The translations under genes and the position numbers were made by a program. DNA of 16,439 nt from SAR324 cluster bacterium (GTDB lineage: Bacteria > SAR324 > NAC60-12): the NCBI GenBank assembly GCA_022448705.1, contig JAKUUF010000023.1:1-16439 (forward strand). The letters are read 5' to 3'. Within the stretch, counting starts at the first letter, position 1; each line of letters opens with the position of its first letter. This document shows positions 14,669-16,439 of this stretch, piece by piece. A model generated the notes under the pieces. The model saw only the letters and a program-made list of their open reading frames with translations. It had not been told where the DNA came from and made no database searches.

Positions 14669-15799
14669 TTAACTCCGTGATACTTCAAAAATACGATTTC
14701 TTATTTGCAGGTAGAAATCCTGAAACGGCAAGTCAGGAAAATCAGACCACTGCATGAGTTCAAGTACATACTTTTTCAGCACGTTACGCGATAATCCGCG
14801 CTCCTCCCATCCGGCATGAACTAGAACTATATCAGAAGGCAATGGCTTACCATCTATATTTTGACGCATAAGGAATTTCAGTGCACTTTCAGGGTATTGC
14901 AGAACAAATTTTTCCATCGAAGGCACCCTGATAATGTCACTCCCAAACACCACATCTGTGTCATCTGAGCCAGATTGTTGCATACTGTGGACTTTATCTA
15001 CATCAAATTCAATATCCTCTTCATTTTCAAATTCTGCATCATATTGTACTGAAATATTCGAATCAGTTTTTTTTATTAAATTCTTATCTTCCTCATTGAG
15101 TATCTTTTGGTTTACATCTTTGGTTCCACTGCTGTAATCCACTAGCAGAGATTCGCTGGATTTTCCCTCTGTTGTTATTAATTTTTCAACTGTTTCGCCA
15201 CGTAACTTTGCAATATGGCCTAAAAAGCTTTTTACTAAAACACGCCCTTCCAAACGTTCACGGATTTGTTTTCTAAACTGTATCAGATCATCAATACTGA
15301 AGTGTTTTTTATTATAATTTTGTTCTTTTTCCAGTTTCTGATTTGGGTTTTCTCCACCTAGAACAAGAATGTAATATGCTTCAATATACAAAAGCAAATC
15401 ACTTAAAGGATGCCCTATTGGTTGCCGTAAGCCCTGGGAAATATTATAAAGAATATTGTAATGATGGTGCGTTCCTTTAGCCAGTTGGTCAAAGGCTTTT
15501 TTGATTCTTTGACAAAGTTTTATTTCAAGCGTCTCCTCAGACCATTCAAATCGTTCAAGATAATTCACAAATTCATTAAGGCGTTCGCTGGAGACAAGTT
15601 TAAGTAGAACCTGATTTTCTTGGTCAAAAAAGTTTTTAATTACATCACCACCTGCTTCTATCTCATTTGCAGTGGAATCTTCAAAAACAAATCCTGATAT
15701 TAATAGTTGATCGCACAGTTTGAAGAGCAATGATTGCTGATCAGTGAGTAAAGAATCAAAACCAGCTCTTTTATCCTTTTGAATGGTATTACGTTGCAT
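14669..15799 (-). CDS. Unrecognised 376-residue cytoplasmic protein
   Basis: I do not recognise this protein. Residues 1-205 look mostly helical. They contain amphipathic stretches, a GTHHHYNILYNISQGLRQPIGHPL segment (109-132), and a central hydrophobic stretch LLLYIEAYYILVLGG (135-149) that is too polar at its edges for a confident membrane helix. A low-complexity, strongly acidic linker spans about 250-285 (EFENEEDIEFDVD, then SGSDDTDVV). A C-terminal domain (~290-376) has PSDIVLVHAGWEERGLSRNVLKK followed by WSDFPDLPFQDFYLQIRNRI. There is no signal peptide and no obvious enzymatic motif. The two-domain layout with an acidic linker suggests an adaptor or regulatory role, but that is only inference. 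It is convergent with the acetoacetyl-CoA synthetase gene, 22 bases apart, and stands alone on its strand. The frame is long, has no competing plus-strand gene, and is convincing. Confidence 0.72.
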   Translation of the reverse strand: MQRNTIQKDKRAGFDSLLTDQQSLLFKLCDQLLISGFVFEDSTANEIEAGGDVIKNFFDQENQVLLKLVSSERLNEFVNYLERFEWSEETLEIKLCQRIKKAFDQLAKGTHHHYNILYNISQGLRQPIGHPLSDLLLYIEAYYILVLGGENPNQKLEKEQNYNKKHFSIDDLIQFRKQIRERLEGRVLVKSFLGHIAKLRGETVEKLITTEGKSSESLLVDYSSGTKDVNQKILNEEDKNLIKKTDSNISVQYDAEFENEEDIEFDVDKVHSMQQSGSDDTDVVFGSDIIRVPSMEKFVLQYPESALKFLMRQNIDGKPLPSDIVLVHAGWEERGLSRNVLKKYVLELMQWSDFPDLPFQDFYLQIRNRIFEVSRS

Positions 15800-16108
15800 C
15801 TGACCATCGATTTATGTCATCAAAACCAATATGAAAAATTAGATTTCTAAATTTAATTTGAGCATTTACAACTGAAAATTTAATGCAAAAAATTTCTTTA
15901 ATCAGGCAATTTATCTGAGCAAGTGGAGCCGAGAAGGCAATATAATTGCGTTGTGATTAATCAGGATTTTTTCTAAGGTTATCAATAAAGGCTCAAGACT
16001 GAAATTTTTTCTTGAATTTATACTCAGCATTAATTTCAGGAACTTTCAAATAATATCACAACAGCATCATCCTGTAATTTGTTTAATTAAATCTTTCGCT
16101 CTAATATT
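15800..16108. other. AT-rich divergent gap upstream of the ABC-F gene
   Basis: These 309 bases separate two divergent genes and must hold both promoters, but I cannot assign either with confidence. TATACT at 16019-16024 is a fair -10 element for the ABC-F gene, without a matching -35. The 9-base word TTAATCAGG occurs twice, at 15898-15906 and 15957-15965. A short hairpin GCAAT-ATA-ATTGC lies between them. I see no RNA gene or terminator. Confidence 0.5.
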
Positions 16109-16439
16109 ATGATCAACCTTACTGATTTAGCCATTAATTTCGGTAATAAATCACTATTTGAAAATTCGTCTCTTACAATCGATCCCGGTAAATGCTACGG
16201 GATAGTTGGTGCAAACGGTACAGGAAAATCAACACTTTTGCGACTGATTTCCGGTGATGAAAAACCTGTTTCCGGAACAATTTCAGTTCCAGCAAAGATA
16301 AACATTGGAGTTCTCCGTCAAAATCATTTCCAGTTTGAAAATATCACTGTTACTGAAGTTGTTTTGCTTGGTAAGCCTAAGTGGTGTGCTGCGATACGTG
16401 AAAAAGATAAAATCCTTCAATCTGAAAAGTTTGAAGGCG
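16109..16439 (+). CDS. ABC-F family ATPase, YbiT-like (3' end outside window)
   Basis: The reading frame from ATG 16109 is open to the window edge (110 complete codons). It begins with a nucleotide-binding domain: Walker A GANGTGKST (34-42), an N-terminal INFGNKSLFENSSLTI that supplies the adenine-stacking aromatic region, and LRQNHF (Q-loop). The following HFQFENITVTEVVLLG resembles the YbiT-type ABC-F proteins (FxFE..TVL..V..G). ABC-F proteins have two ATPase domains and no membrane part and act on the ribosome (translation factors, EttA/YbiT/Uup group, or antibiotic protection). The second domain and the P-tRNA-interacting linker are not visible, so the exact subfamily is uncertain. It has no clear ribosome-binding site. 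Confidence 0.88.
   Translation, partial: MINLTDLAINFGNKSLFENSSLTIDPGKCYGIVGANGTGKSTLLRLISGDEKPVSGTISVPAKINIGVLRQNHFQFENITVTEVVLLGKPKWCAAIREKDKILQSEKFEG

Overview
The window reads as a moderately AT-rich stretch of chromosome from a Gram-negative bacterium. The evidence is an IHF-alpha-type DNA-bending protein, two lipobox-bearing BamE/SmpA-like lipoproteins, and proteobacterial-type metabolic genes. Nothing fixes the taxon. A marine or other uncultured delta-like proteobacterium (for example a SAR324-like lineage) would fit, but that is a guess. I see no mobile element, CRISPR array, rRNA or tRNA. Both end genes are cut by the window edges.

Positions 1-10855 are all on the plus strand. After the tail of an unrecognised protein (1-725) comes a tight pair: an ornithine cyclodeaminase/mu-crystallin-family ketimine reductase-like enzyme (828-1817) and a DAO/sarcosine-oxidase-type flavoprotein (1820-2977). 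A TldD-type metalloprotease (3081-4460) and a PaaK-family aryl-CoA ligase (4511-5806) follow. Next is a three-subunit molybdenum hydroxylase-family enzyme: a 2Fe-2S subunit (5963-6466), a molybdopterin subunit (7314-9716) and an FAD subunit (9872-10855). Two related small lipoproteins (6494-6874 and 6879-7271) sit between the first two subunit genes. The FAD subunit carries the roughly 40-residue cysteine-rich insert that holds an extra 4Fe-4S cluster in 4-hydroxybenzoyl-CoA reductase. With the adjacent CoA ligase, this argues for an aryl-CoA reductase (HcrABC-like) rather than a xanthine or CO dehydrogenase. The inferred route is: an aromatic acid is activated by the ligase to its CoA thioester, then reductively dehydroxylated (or otherwise converted) by the Mo/FeS/FAD enzyme.

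Positions 10924-11871 hold a minus-strand ihfA-gph pair (IHF alpha and a phosphoglycolate-phosphatase-like HAD hydrolase) behind a good sigma-70-type promoter at 11905-11933. A 370-base AT-rich gap separates it from a divergent plus-strand pair: a small membrane-anchored protein with an FxLYD-like domain (12242-12673) and an acetoacetyl-CoA synthetase (12685-14646). Convergent to these is an unrecognised 376-residue protein on the minus strand (14669-15799). After a 309-base AT-rich gap, the window ends in the start of a YbiT-like ABC-F ATPase (16109 onward).

The most notable points are the aryl-CoA-reductase signature, a Gln where the molybdenum hydroxylase family normally has its catalytic Glu, and the two lipoprotein paralogues nested inside the enzyme's gene set. 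Others are the ketimine reductase/flavoprotein pair and the lone TldD upstream.
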